From assembly GCA_965221835.1 (NCBI GenBank), contig OZ244916.1, positions 806,001 through 870,000 on the forward strand: 64,000 nt of DNA, written 5' to 3'. Both the position numbers and the translations under genes were made by a program. The stretch is from Persebacter sp965221835 (lineage in GTDB: Bacteria > Pseudomonadota > Gammaproteobacteria > Tethybacterales > Persebacteraceae). Shown one piece after another: positions 7,571 to 16,287 of this stretch (the stretch's first letter is position 1; each line of letters starts with the position of its first letter). The notes beneath the pieces are model-generated. The model ran no database searches. It was not told the origin of the DNA and saw only the letters and a list, made by a program, of their open reading frames with translations.

Positions 7571-10533
7571 TCGGCAAACACGGCGGCGGGCGAATCCATC
7601 CAAAACCGGCGGTATGCGGCGGGCGAATCCGGTACGCATTTGTTATACAGCAGCAACCGCACTTGCACTTTCAATCCGTCTTTTGCGAAAACACGAGGAA
7701 TTCCGTCTTTTTCAAAGAGACGTCTATAACCGTCAATTTTGTACATATAGTCGGAATATGTCGCGCCTTTGGGATCCGCAAAAACAATCCGGTATTCGTT
7801 GCCGCGCCGCATCCAAAAAATAAAATCGGGATAAAACGCCGCCGGACGGTTATGATTGGAATACGGAATATTCACACTGTCCCGATTTTCGCGGAGTTTG
7901 CAAAACATCCACTCCCACTGCGATTCGGGATTGTCGTCCAGCCATTTTTCCAACTCCCGCACAAACTCCCGTTCGCCCTCGTTGTCAATGATAAAACGAA
8001 TGAAATCCGCCCGTCCGCCCGCGGTAATCAGCGGTGCATAATAATGCCGCGCGCAACGGCGCATTTGCAGCACAATATCGTCATGCTCAAATGTGTCGCA
8101 TTCCGCGCCCAAACTTTTAATCCGGCGGCGAAACTCATCTGTGGAAATTTCATGTTTTTGCAACTGCACGGTCAGCGCATTCATTTCTTCTTCCGGATCT
8201 CCGCCTTTGGCGACGGCGGCGATTTTTCTTCGCAACACTTCAATCTCGTTGTCTTTCAACGCCGCCTGCATTTGGTGAAAATGCACAATATCTTTCCCGT
8301 GCATTTCGCGTACGCCGCGGATTTCTTTTTCCGATTGTTCGGAACGCCCGCGAATCATTTCCAGCATCGCGTCAAGAGAATAATCGCCGCCGCCGATTTT
8401 GCGGTTATCCTTAACGACGGCGCGCAAATCGGCAATTTGCGAAAACGACATTCCGCCCGCCGCAAGCAAAAGAGAATCCGATGCGGCGGCGGCGTAAGTC
8501 GACAATCGCCGCAAGGCGGATTCGGCGGCGCGAAAAACCGGCAACGCACCGCCCGCCGCATCGCCATATTGAGGAACCAAAAACGGCATCGGCGCACCGT
8601 TTTTTCGGGGCGGCGGATTCAACGAAAACAAATCTTCGCCCAAATCAACAAACGGCAAACGCCCATCCTCGTCCCGCATTCCTTCCAAAACCGCGTCCAC
8701 AGCATTTTGGTTTGTCGCAAACAAAATCAACGTTTCCGGCGGCGCGACTTCGCCCTCAACCGTTTGCAACACCGCTCTTTCGTCTTCGGGCAAAGAGTGC
8801 AACAATTTCCGCAAACGCCGCCGTTTGCCCGGCAACGGCGCGATTCGCACGCCCCGCCCGACCGATTGCGTAATAAAAATTTTTGCGCCGCTCGCCTTGC
8901 CGATATTGATAAAATTAATCACATTCGGACGCGTGGAATCCCAACTCTCAAAAAACGCGCGCGATCCCATTAAGATAGAAAACTCCGGTTTGTCGTCCAG
9001 CCCGGCGAACCAGTCGCCCGTCCCGTCGCGAATCGCCGCGGATTCCATTCCGCGCAAAAACTCCTTCGTCCATTTGCCGATGTCGCCGATTTTTATCAGC
9101 GCAAAAAACGAATCGGCAGTTTTGAGTTTAAACGCAATTTGTTTTCCGCGTCTGTCTTCCACATATTCCAACGCACCGCGCCGCGCCGCACCGAAAATAT
9201 TCCGGCGCAAATCGTCCGCCGTCATATTTTGCAACGCGGGATATGCTTGCCCGCCCGTCTTTTTGCCGGAAAACATTCGGGGAGATTGCCGCCAACTTTG
9301 CAACAGCGATTCTCGCGCTTCGCCGAATATTTTTTCGTCCAACTCGCCCGCGGCGATTTTGCGCAGCGTCTCAAAAAACGCGCGCAAATCGTTGCTATGT
9401 TCTTCGGTGTTGACGGAATTTACCAAAGTCAACATTAGCGGCATGTGATATAAATCGGCGCGTCCGGTTTTTTGGCGCAATGCCCGCACGTTTTCGCGGG
9501 CGGCAGCGAGTGCGAGAAGCGATTCCAGCACGATGCGAATTTTGTCGTCCGGCGAAAAATCGCGAAACTCCCCGAAACTGCTGTCGGCGCGAAGAATCTT
9601 TTTGCCGCGCCCGTCGCCGACAAAATCGCCGAGATTGTAGCGCGCAACGGCGGTATAAATATCGTCCGAATCCGCGAATGTCGCGGAAAAATTAAACAAA
9701 AATCCGGCGCGCGCCAGCAATCCGTAATACGCTTTGCGCTTGGAATCATCGCGCCCGCCTTTGTGCGCCTCGTCCAAAAAAACAAACCACCGCCCGCCGT
9801 TTTCGTAATCGCGCCAGTCGGTCATTTGTTCTTTTCGTTCTTCCGAAAGATGGTCGGCGCGGCAATAATAAACGCGCGCGGTACCGTTGAAAGGCAGCGT
9901 ATCATCTTTTTTTCCGAATTCCCGCAAATGCCGCATTTCCAACCGCACGCCCCCGGCGGTATTAAAATCGTCAACGGCGCGGCGTATATGCGCCAACGCA
10001 TGATCGCCCGGCGCAAGCAATAAAATATCGCACGGCGGAATTTTGCGCGCCTTTTTCAGCCGCACCAAATGCGCCATAAGTTTGACGATAACCAACGTTT
10101 TGCCGCCGCCGGTCGCCATCCAAAAACTCATCCGATTAATTAAATTGACATAATCAATTTCCCCCTCGCCGTCAAAATACGGCGCATAAATGGAAAAAAT
10201 CGGATTTTTCCCCGTGCGGAATCCTCTCGCATTTTGGAAGTATTCGGGCGCGGCGAATTTGTCCGCCGGAAATTGTCCGCCGTACAATTCCATAAACGCT
10301 TTTTTGCGTTTTAGCGTCCGTTCGGGCGATTCAAATCTTTCCCATTCCGCGCCCTCTTTGCCGTAATATAAATACAACGCGCGCGCAGCGTTTTTTATCG
10401 CCTGTTGCTGATATTCGTAAAGCGTTTTGTCAGGCGAAAAACCAGAAATACCCCCCGCCCGCCACTCTTCCGGCAAAGCGGAGTCGTACTCCACCGCCTC
10501 TACGATGGATTTAAGAATCGGGACAACCGACAT
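7567..10533 (-). CDS. res: Type III restriction enzyme Res subunit
   Basis: A 988-residue superfamily 2 helicase-nuclease. Walker A is ATGGGKT (about 140-146), the DEAH box is VFLDEAHKGG (about 251-260), and motif VI is QSVGRGVRIAPL. The C-terminal part has PDFIFWMRRGNEYRIVF followed by ADPKG, a D...D-x-K pattern consistent with a PD-(D/E)XK nuclease. With the Mod subunit it should translocate on DNA and cut between inversely oriented unmethylated sites. The ATG at 10533 lies 23 bases inside the preceding small gene, so it is translated from the same mRNA as mod, the ATPase and the small protein. The gene appears intact. Confidence 0.9.
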   Translation of the reverse strand: MSVVPILKSIVEAVEYDSALPEEWRAGGISGFSPDKTLYEYQQQAIKNAARALYLYYGKEGAEWERFESPERTLKRKKAFMELYGGQFPADKFAAPEYFQNARGFRTGKNPIFSIYAPYFDGEGEIDYVNLINRMSFWMATGGGKTLVIVKLMAHLVRLKKARKIPPCDILLLAPGDHALAHIRRAVDDFNTAGGVRLEMRHLREFGKKDDTLPFNGTARVYYCRADHLSEERKEQMTDWRDYENGGRWFVFLDEAHKGGRDDSKRKAYYGLLARAGFLFNFSATFADSDDIYTAVARYNLGDFVGDGRGKKILRADSSFGEFRDFSPDDKIRIVLESLLALAAARENVRALRQKTGRADLYHMPLMLTLVNSVNTEEHSNDLRAFFETLRKIAAGELDEKIFGEARESLLQSWRQSPRMFSGKKTGGQAYPALQNMTADDLRRNIFGAARRGALEYVEDRRGKQIAFKLKTADSFFALIKIGDIGKWTKEFLRGMESAAIRDGTGDWFAGLDDKPEFSILMGSRAFFESWDSTRPNVINFINIGKASGAKIFITQSVGRGVRIAPLPGKRRRLRKLLHSLPEDERAVLQTVEGEVAPPETLILFATNQNAVDAVLEGMRDEDGRLPFVDLGEDLFSLNPPPRKNGAPMPFLVPQYGDAAGGALPVFRAAESALRRLSTYAAAASDSLLLAAGGMSFSQIADLRAVVKDNRKIGGGDYSLDAMLEMIRGRSEQSEKEIRGVREMHGKDIVHFHQMQAALKDNEIEVLRRKIAAVAKGGDPEEEMNALTVQLQKHEISTDEFRRRIKSLGAECDTFEHDDIVLQMRRCARHYYAPLITAGGRADFIRFIIDNEGEREFVRELEKWLDDNPESQWEWMFCKLRENRDSVNIPYSNHNRPAAFYPDFIFWMRRGNEYRIVFADPKGATYSDYMYKIDGYRRLFEKDGIPRVFAKDGLKVQVRLLLYNKCVPDSPAAYRRFWMDSPAAVFAD

Positions 10534-11071
10534 TCAGTACTTTTTCCAATTGAGAAACCGTCAGAATATTGACTTCAATCTCTTTGCCAAAAAAAGGGTT
10601 CAGGCTTTTGGATAAAGTTTGACCCCGTCCGTCAAAATCCCCCGATTTCCCTTTCGGGTGACTGCCTTTGTTGACAATCCAAAATCTGTGTTCTTTTCCA
10701 TAAATCATTTTTTTGACATGGGGACATTTCATGGACAGACGGCACAGCATTAGCAAACTGCCGTATACTTTCACGGCATTCTCCCTCCGAAGAGCGGTGA
10801 TAATATATTTATCTTCCCTCTCCTTGTCAATACCTGCACACTCCTCCCTTAAATCGCCAACTTTGCTGCCAAGATAGCCGTCCTCTATCAAAATAATAGA
10901 ATCGCCCCATATCATAAAATAATCGCAACATGAACATCCCTGCAAATTGTCGCAATCCCCGCGCATATCCGGCATGCCATCGCCGTTGTCCATACGGTAC
11001 GCGACAACATTCTCCGGCAAGGAGATCTGATTCACAATTTCCGTACAACGATATTTTTCCAGCAAACTCAA
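10511..11071 (-). CDS. Small unknown protein coupled to the ATPase, inside the restriction operon
   Basis: A 186-residue protein of no family I recognise. It has a Cys cluster (CDNLQGCSCCDYF) running into the hydrophobic strand MIWGDSIILIEDGYLGSK. D-x(9-12)-(I/L)E-x is the shape of a PD-(D/E)XK nuclease core, but the expected K after the E is missing (IEDG), so activity is doubtful. The C-terminal half contains MIYGKEHRFWIVNKG and a helix ending LTVSQLEKVLN. Its ATG overlaps the stop of the AAA ATPase (ATGA) and its 3' end overlaps the start of res by 23 bases. Partner or effector of the ATPase is the most likely role, by position only. Confidence 0.75.
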   Translation of the reverse strand: MSLLEKYRCTEIVNQISLPENVVAYRMDNGDGMPDMRGDCDNLQGCSCCDYFMIWGDSIILIEDGYLGSKVGDLREECAGIDKEREDKYIITALRRENAVKVYGSLLMLCRLSMKCPHVKKMIYGKEHRFWIVNKGSHPKGKSGDFDGRGQTLSKSLNPFFGKEIEVNILTVSQLEKVLNVGCPDS

Positions 11072-12561
11072 GGTCGCAAACCTCGAATAAACAGATGCTG
11101 ATAGGGTTTCGTCAAATCATCCTGTATGTCGGACAACTTATCGAAAAAATCACCGTCCGGGTCTTCCACCCTTCCGTTCTTGAAATGATTCAACGCAACA
11201 ATATCTTTCGAACCCGGATTATCTTTGATATGCACCTCCAGCCATTTGAGAATGTCCGCACTGTGCGTGGCGATGACGACATTAACCCCTCCCTTGGCGA
11301 GAGCGAACAACGCCTCCGCCATTTCCATCTGCCACGCCGGATGCAGATGCGCTTCCGGTTCGTCGGCAAACAAAAAATCGCCCTTGTCAAAAACATTATT
11401 TTCTATCAGCATCGCCAATACGCCGATATTGGCGGCGCCGGAAGCCGCGCGCGCCAGCGGATAACTGTCGCCATCATTTTCCGTCAAAATCATCTCGCCG
11501 GTCATGTCGGCGATGGAAACCTTTCCGTTCAGTACATCCCCCCCGGTCAACTGTTTGCTGACATCGGAAAAAACCGGCTTGTCGACGGAAACCGAAACAT
11601 CGGCGTATTTCTCCTTCATTGCCGCGAGCATATCGTAATAATAACGAGGAATACCGGTTAACGCAGCCCGTCCACGGACGTTCGGATGTTGTACGCGCCA
11701 TCTTTCTCTACGCGATTCTATATGCGATTTCAACTGCACAAAAGTCGGAGATTCCAGATAAATTTCGCGGCAATCTCCGTATTCTTCGCAAAATTTGCGA
11801 TGTGATGTTTTGTCGCCGTCCGATCCCGAAGAAAACCGCTGATTCCACCCCTTCCCCATGGATTCGGCGGGATAACGGATCGTCCAATGTTCTCCGTCGC
11901 CCTCTACGCCGATTTCCATGTAATCATCCCGTTGATTGTACAAATCAAAAATTTTGGGCGCCTGAAAATTAAGCAAAATGCTTCGCAACAGCGCATTATT
12001 AAATGTGGAAAGAAATTTGTTTTTCAATTCATCTTCGTTTTCGCCCATGTCATTGAAAATATGAACTGAAATCCGAAAACGAAGAAGGTCTTCTATATCC
12101 AAACGCACGTCCTTTTCCGTGCCCAATTCCTCGTGTTTGGAAATATACGAAGCAATTTTCTTGCCGATGTCTTTGCCAATTTCACCTATTTTTTTCCCCG
12201 TTGCAACTATATCGGCGAATTTTTCCTCGAACGCCGATACTCGCCCAGATTGGGCGATGCTATGGACGGAATTCAAAATAAGATCCATTTCCTGCAGAGC
12301 GGATTCCATCTCCGGAAACCGCGAATCATCCATAAAATTTTCCCCGCCAATCGCATCCAGCGAAGATTTGATTTTCGCTATCCGTTGCCGGATATGCGCC
12401 GTAATATCCATAGTTCCGGCGGCGTTGATCAGCGAATAAATTGCTTTGGCGGCGAAACTTTTGCCGGTGCCGTTCTTGCCCGCGAAAACGGTAAACCGCC
12501 CCAGTTGGACGGCAGTATCGCGGAGTTTGCCGAAGTTGTGAAATTTGACTTCCCTGATCAT
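11068..12561 (-). CDS. AAA15/OLD-like ATPase inside the restriction operon
   Basis: A 497-residue ABC-type ATPase of the RecF/OLD/AAA15 kind. Walker A is AGKNGTGKS (27-35), preceded by the typical start IREVKFHNFGKLRD. Walker B is LFADEPEAHLHP (about 397-407) and the H-loop is ATHSADILKW (about 431-440). A central coiled region (about 60-160) is consistent with an SMC-like insertion. No Toprim domain is seen after the ATPase core, so a nuclease would have to be supplied by a partner, perhaps the overlapping 186-residue protein. It starts 12 bases after the mod stop. Comparable ATPase-plus-small-effector pairs occur in Septu, PARIS and RloAB-like defence, but I cannot match it to any of these. 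Confidence 0.8.
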   Translation of the reverse strand: MIREVKFHNFGKLRDTAVQLGRFTVFAGKNGTGKSFAAKAIYSLINAAGTMDITAHIRQRIAKIKSSLDAIGGENFMDDSRFPEMESALQEMDLILNSVHSIAQSGRVSAFEEKFADIVATGKKIGEIGKDIGKKIASYISKHEELGTEKDVRLDIEDLLRFRISVHIFNDMGENEDELKNKFLSTFNNALLRSILLNFQAPKIFDLYNQRDDYMEIGVEGDGEHWTIRYPAESMGKGWNQRFSSGSDGDKTSHRKFCEEYGDCREIYLESPTFVQLKSHIESRRERWRVQHPNVRGRAALTGIPRYYYDMLAAMKEKYADVSVSVDKPVFSDVSKQLTGGDVLNGKVSIADMTGEMILTENDGDSYPLARAASGAANIGVLAMLIENNVFDKGDFLFADEPEAHLHPAWQMEMAEALFALAKGGVNVVIATHSADILKWLEVHIKDNPGSKDIVALNHFKNGRVEDPDGDFFDKLSDIQDDLTKPYQHLFIRGLRP

Positions 12562-12573
12562 ACCGCTATTATA

Positions 12574-15081
12574 TCACTCCCCCCACCAAAGCACGGGGCG
12601 GAGGTGTTGGAGGAGGGTGAGTTTTTCGTCTTCGGTCATTTGGGCGGGGTTTGTTTTGATGGTTTCGCCGTTGGCGAATTCGGCGGTGTCTGCTGTGCGG
12701 CGGCGGAGGGGGCTGCCGATGAGATTTGCGAGTGTTTCGGGCAAGTCGGCATCGGCGTAGAGGGAGGACAGATTGATTTTGATTTTGCCGTTTTTGCCTT
12801 TGCCGGCGGAGACGGCGTGCGCAAATTTGTCGTCTGCGAGAAATACATATTCTTCAAACGGCGATTTGTCGGGTGCGGTGTCCAGTAAATCGGCGTCTTT
12901 GTAGCGCATTTTTTTCAGCGTTTCTTCGTATTGCTCCAAGGCGTAATATTTGAATGCGCCGCCGCCTTTGTAGTTAGTTTCTTTGCTGATTCCGGATTGA
13001 TGTCCCGCCAGCACTTTTTTTAGGCGAGGCAGAATTACCGTGTCAAAATGCGCGCCCATTTCCGCGCCCAACCATTTGCGTCCGAGTTTTTGCGCAACCG
13101 CCTGCGTCGTGCCGCTACCGGCGAAAAAGTCAAAGACGATTTCTTTATTACCGCATGTCGAGACATTAACCACTCTTTCCAACAATTCGGACGCGTTCTC
13201 TGTTGAGAACGGAGAGTTAATAACATATCCCTTAATATCCGTCCAATCGTCATCCAACGGCACATCCGGGCTTTGCAGAAATTCCGGCGTACCACGCACT
13301 CGCTCTCCGCGAATATCAGTATAACTGCCTTTGGGATTAATGCGAATTCTTCCTTCTTTTTCCATTACATCAATTTTGTCTTGGATATATTTCCAATGCA
13401 TACCACGAGGCGGATGCCAAACCTCCCCGCACATGGTGCGTTGAGGATTCGTTTTCGTCTCGCCGGGCGAAACCATTAAATGCCACGCTCCCGAACGAGG
13501 CGTCTGACAAAAAGAGCATAATCTTTCGCGCATCACTTCAATCACTTCCGCAACGGTTCCTTTTCCGTACAGAAAAAGAGAATCGTTCGCATGATTAAAT
13601 TTGCGCTTGTCATATTGTTGTTGCCGATGACGGTTAACGGAAATTTCATTCTTGAAATTTTCCGCGCCAAAAACAGAATCCAAAAGACAACGCACAATCC
13701 AATTGCCGTTATGATCGCAACGCACAAAAATCGCGCCGTCTTCCGAAAGAAAATCGCGCGCAAGCGTTAACCGATTTTCCAATAAAGTCGCCCAATTCGC
13801 ATTTTTGTAATTCGTGCGATAGTCAAACTGATCGCTGGAATCCAAATTAAACGGCGGGTCAATATAAACGCATTTGATGCGTCCGGCATATTTGCCGCGC
13901 AAAGTATTTAACGCCTGCCAGTTGTCGCCGCGAATCATTTCGCCGTCCAAAGCGGAATCTAAATCGCCCAAACATTCCAAAATTTCGCATTCCAAATCCT
14001 TAAAATGCCGCGTGTCCAAAGGCAAAAATTTGCGGGAATCGTTTTTTAACAAATCCGCAAACGCAAAATCGTTTCCGACAAGATTGAGATCGCGCCATTC
14101 GGAAACTTGCGCCGCCGCCCCCGAATGCGCCGCCGTCTTTTGCAAAACTTCCGTCGTCAATTTGTCCGCCGTCAAAACATAATTGACATCGCGCGCGATT
14201 TTCGGTTTTTGCCAGACGCGAACGAGTTCGTCTTCAAACTGCCCGATAAAATCTATCAGCGAATGCGCGCAATCGCGCAATCCGTGCAATTGTGCAATGC
14301 GCGCCGCGCCGAAATCGCTTTCTTCGCGAAAAATATATTGATACATCCACATGTCAAACTGCCCGCGCAAAAAGGCGCGCGCGTTTTTGTGTATGAAAAA
14401 ATCCGACTCGGTCTGCCGCCGAAATATTGCAAACGCGCGCTCCAAATTTTCCTCTTCCGCTTCAACAATCGCGCCCGCCACGCACATTTTTTTGAGAATA
14501 TCGTCCGTGTTTGTTTTGTTGCCGCGCGCCGAAAAAGAAACGCGCAACACCGTACAAAGTTCCTCTCTGCCATCCGCATCCTTTTTTTTGCGAACATCCG
14601 CGAACGAAAAAACAAAGTTGCGGCGTTCGTTGTTCTGTCGCGTCTCCAACCCGGACGCATCAAAATAAAAACGAAAAACAGAACCTGACATTGTCCATTC
14701 TACCGGCATGCTGGAAATTAAATAATCGCTTTTAACATAATACAAATCGCGGGTTTTCCACACCAGTTCCATATCGCCGCCGTCCGCATACACTTCTTCG
14801 CGCGCCGGATAAAACGCCGGAATGCGGCGAAAATATACCGATCCGCTCTCGCAAAAATAACGCGAAAAAAAGGCGTACAGTTTGTCAAACAATTCCTCGC
14901 GAAACTCGCTGCCGAACGGCGCCGCCTCGTTAAATTTTTTCATCAATTCGGGGCGGATTTGTTCAAAATAGCGGTTTTTAACGCGCATCAGATTGATAAA
15001 ACCAGAATCGCCCTCCACTCGCGCGCCGGTAAACAACGCTCCCAGGGCGTCCAAAAATCGTTTTTCTTTTTCGTCATTCAT
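12574..15081 (-). CDS. mod: Type III DNA adenine methyltransferase Mod
   Basis: About 835 residues. Motif IV is VYIDPPFNLDSSDQF (DPPF about 408-411) and precedes motif I, VFDFFAGSGTTQA, the beta-class order of type III Mod subunits that methylate the N6 of adenine. A long N-terminal domain (about 1-380; RPELMKKFNEAAPFGSEFRE) and a C-terminal domain flank the catalytic core and should include the target-recognition region. I chose the ATG at 15081 (MNDEKEKRFLDALG); the longer reading frame would run into tsaB. It is the first gene of mod-ATPase-small protein-res. It is not the parent of the fragments at 4-7.5 kb, whose N-terminus belongs to a different methylase family. Confidence 0.9.
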   Translation of the reverse strand: MNDEKEKRFLDALGALFTGARVEGDSGFINLMRVKNRYFEQIRPELMKKFNEAAPFGSEFREELFDKLYAFFSRYFCESGSVYFRRIPAFYPAREEVYADGGDMELVWKTRDLYYVKSDYLISSMPVEWTMSGSVFRFYFDASGLETRQNNERRNFVFSFADVRKKKDADGREELCTVLRVSFSARGNKTNTDDILKKMCVAGAIVEAEEENLERAFAIFRRQTESDFFIHKNARAFLRGQFDMWMYQYIFREESDFGAARIAQLHGLRDCAHSLIDFIGQFEDELVRVWQKPKIARDVNYVLTADKLTTEVLQKTAAHSGAAAQVSEWRDLNLVGNDFAFADLLKNDSRKFLPLDTRHFKDLECEILECLGDLDSALDGEMIRGDNWQALNTLRGKYAGRIKCVYIDPPFNLDSSDQFDYRTNYKNANWATLLENRLTLARDFLSEDGAIFVRCDHNGNWIVRCLLDSVFGAENFKNEISVNRHRQQQYDKRKFNHANDSLFLYGKGTVAEVIEVMRERLCSFCQTPRSGAWHLMVSPGETKTNPQRTMCGEVWHPPRGMHWKYIQDKIDVMEKEGRIRINPKGSYTDIRGERVRGTPEFLQSPDVPLDDDWTDIKGYVINSPFSTENASELLERVVNVSTCGNKEIVFDFFAGSGTTQAVAQKLGRKWLGAEMGAHFDTVILPRLKKVLAGHQSGISKETNYKGGGAFKYYALEQYEETLKKMRYKDADLLDTAPDKSPFEEYVFLADDKFAHAVSAGKGKNGKIKINLSSLYADADLPETLANLIGSPLRRRTADTAEFANGETIKTNPAQMTEDEKLTLLQHLRPVLWWGE

Positions 15082-15097
15082 CGCAAACGCCAATTTA

Positions 15098-15787
15098 TCA
15101 TAGTTTCGCCGCCGCGCGTTCCGCAATGGTTTGTGCGATTTTGCGGCGGATGTAGCGGGGGGTGCATTTTTCGGGGGGGAGTGTTTCGCCCTCAATTAGC
15201 ATTGTTGCGGCGATTTCGGCGACTGCTGCTGCATTCGGCACCGGTGCGATTTGCGATAATTCGGCGCGCGCGTTTTGCAACATTTCCGGGTATTGCAAAA
15301 ATCCTGCCCCGCAAACCAAACGGGTGCGCGCGGCGGGTGCATAATCCGCCGCCGAAAGCAATCGCGGACGCGGACTGCGCCAGCGCGAATCGCGGCGACA
15401 ATGCGCCGCATATACAAATCCGCGATGCGCGGGAATCGCCGCTTCGGCATGCGCCGCATTGTCCGCAAAATTCGCCGCCGCCAATGCCGCCAGCGAATCC
15501 GCCGCAATTCCCGGACGCGACATTGCAAACGCAAACGATTGCGCGATTCCGCACGCCAGACGCAAACCCGAAAACTTTCCCGGTCCCGCACCGAAAGCAA
15601 ACGCATCGCACTGCGAAAGCGAAACGCCCGCCTCGTCCAACAATTTTTGTATCAGCGGCAACGCTTTTTCGGAATGCGGCGCATTCGCCGAAGTCAAAAT
15701 TCGCGTTTCGGTGCCGATTCGCAATGCGGCGGAAAAAATCTCTCCGCCCGATTCAATCGCCAGAATAGTCGCCGCGCTTTTTTTCAC
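15098..15787 (-). CDS. tsaB: tRNA threonylcarbamoyladenosine protein TsaB
   Basis: A 229-residue ASKHA-fold protein that partners TsaD in making t6A37 on ANN-decoding tRNAs. Signatures are TILAIESGGEIFSAAL at the N-terminus, SEKALPLIQKLLDEAG, and FGAGPGKFSGLRLACGIAQ near residue 65-85. The start is the GTG at 15787, giving MKKSAATILAIES as in the family; it overlaps the folK stop by four bases (GTGA). An upstream ATG at 15832 would add residues that lie inside folK. Last gene of pcnB-folK-tsaB. Confidence 0.88.
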   Translation of the reverse strand: MKKSAATILAIESGGEIFSAALRIGTETRILTSANAPHSEKALPLIQKLLDEAGVSLSQCDAFAFGAGPGKFSGLRLACGIAQSFAFAMSRPGIAADSLAALAAANFADNAAHAEAAIPAHRGFVYAAHCRRDSRWRSPRPRLLSAADYAPAARTRLVCGAGFLQYPEMLQNARAELSQIAPVPNAAAVAEIAATMLIEGETLPPEKCTPRYIRRKIAQTIAERAAAKL

Positions 15788-16287
15788 CGCGCCCAAACAA
15801 TCGGCAATCGGTGCAAATTTTGGGTGCGACACTGCGCAGATGCCGCGCGCAATCGCGCCGCACCGGGCAATCCTTCGTATTTGTCGCCCGCCACATCCGC
15901 CAGCGGAGTCAAAACAAACGCGCGCAAATGCATTCGCGGATGCGGCAATTGCAATCGCGGCAATTGCAATCGCGCCGCGCCGTGTGCCAGATAATCAATG
16001 TCCGTTCGCCGCGGGGCGTTGCGGCGGCGGCGGCGGCGTTGCACCATTTTTTCTATTTGTTGAATTCGGCGAAAAACGCGAACCGGCGACAACGAAGTTT
16101 GCAATTTGACTACTGCGTTGCAATAATCGCGTTGCCGCCCCGGACAACCGACCGGCGAAGAACGATACGCCGCGGAAGCCGAAACCAATCGCGTTCCCGG
16201 CAAACGGCGAATAAGCGACGCCGCGCGCGATAAATGACGGCGGGCGCGAATGTCGTTGCCGCCGAGTCCGAAATAGGCGAAAGTCAT
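15784..16287 (-). CDS. folK: Hydroxymethyldihydropterin pyrophosphokinase
   Basis: Transfers pyrophosphate from ATP to 6-hydroxymethyl-7,8-dihydropterin in folate synthesis. The protein opens MTFAYFGLGGNDIRARRHL (the usual form is GLGSN). It contains SPVGCPGRQRDYCNAVV and the signature RRNAPRRTDIDYLAHG followed by LPHPRMHLRAFVLTPL, with the catalytic Asp pair in TDIDY. It is 167 residues long. The ATG at 16287 overlaps the pcnB stop by four bases; the longer open frame upstream is out-of-frame pcnB. The pcnB-folK pair is the usual gammaproteobacterial arrangement. Confidence 0.9.
   Translation of the reverse strand: MTFAYFGLGGNDIRARRHLSRAASLIRRLPGTRLVSASAAYRSSPVGCPGRQRDYCNAVVKLQTSLSPVRVFRRIQQIEKMVQRRRRRRNAPRRTDIDYLAHGAARLQLPRLQLPHPRMHLRAFVLTPLADVAGDKYEGLPGAARLRAASAQCRTQNLHRLPIVWAR

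Noticed and set aside
7477..8973. 498-codon plus-strand frame across the mod fragment and res
   Set aside because: It is antisense to the helicase motifs of res and has Arg/His-rich shadow composition.
7406..15081. Reading the mod fragments at 4-7.5 kb as parts of the complete mod at 12.6-15.1 kb
   Set aside because: Their N-termini belong to different methylase families (KITPVKG...HWVGK versus MNDEKEKRFLDALG), so the fragments come from another gene.
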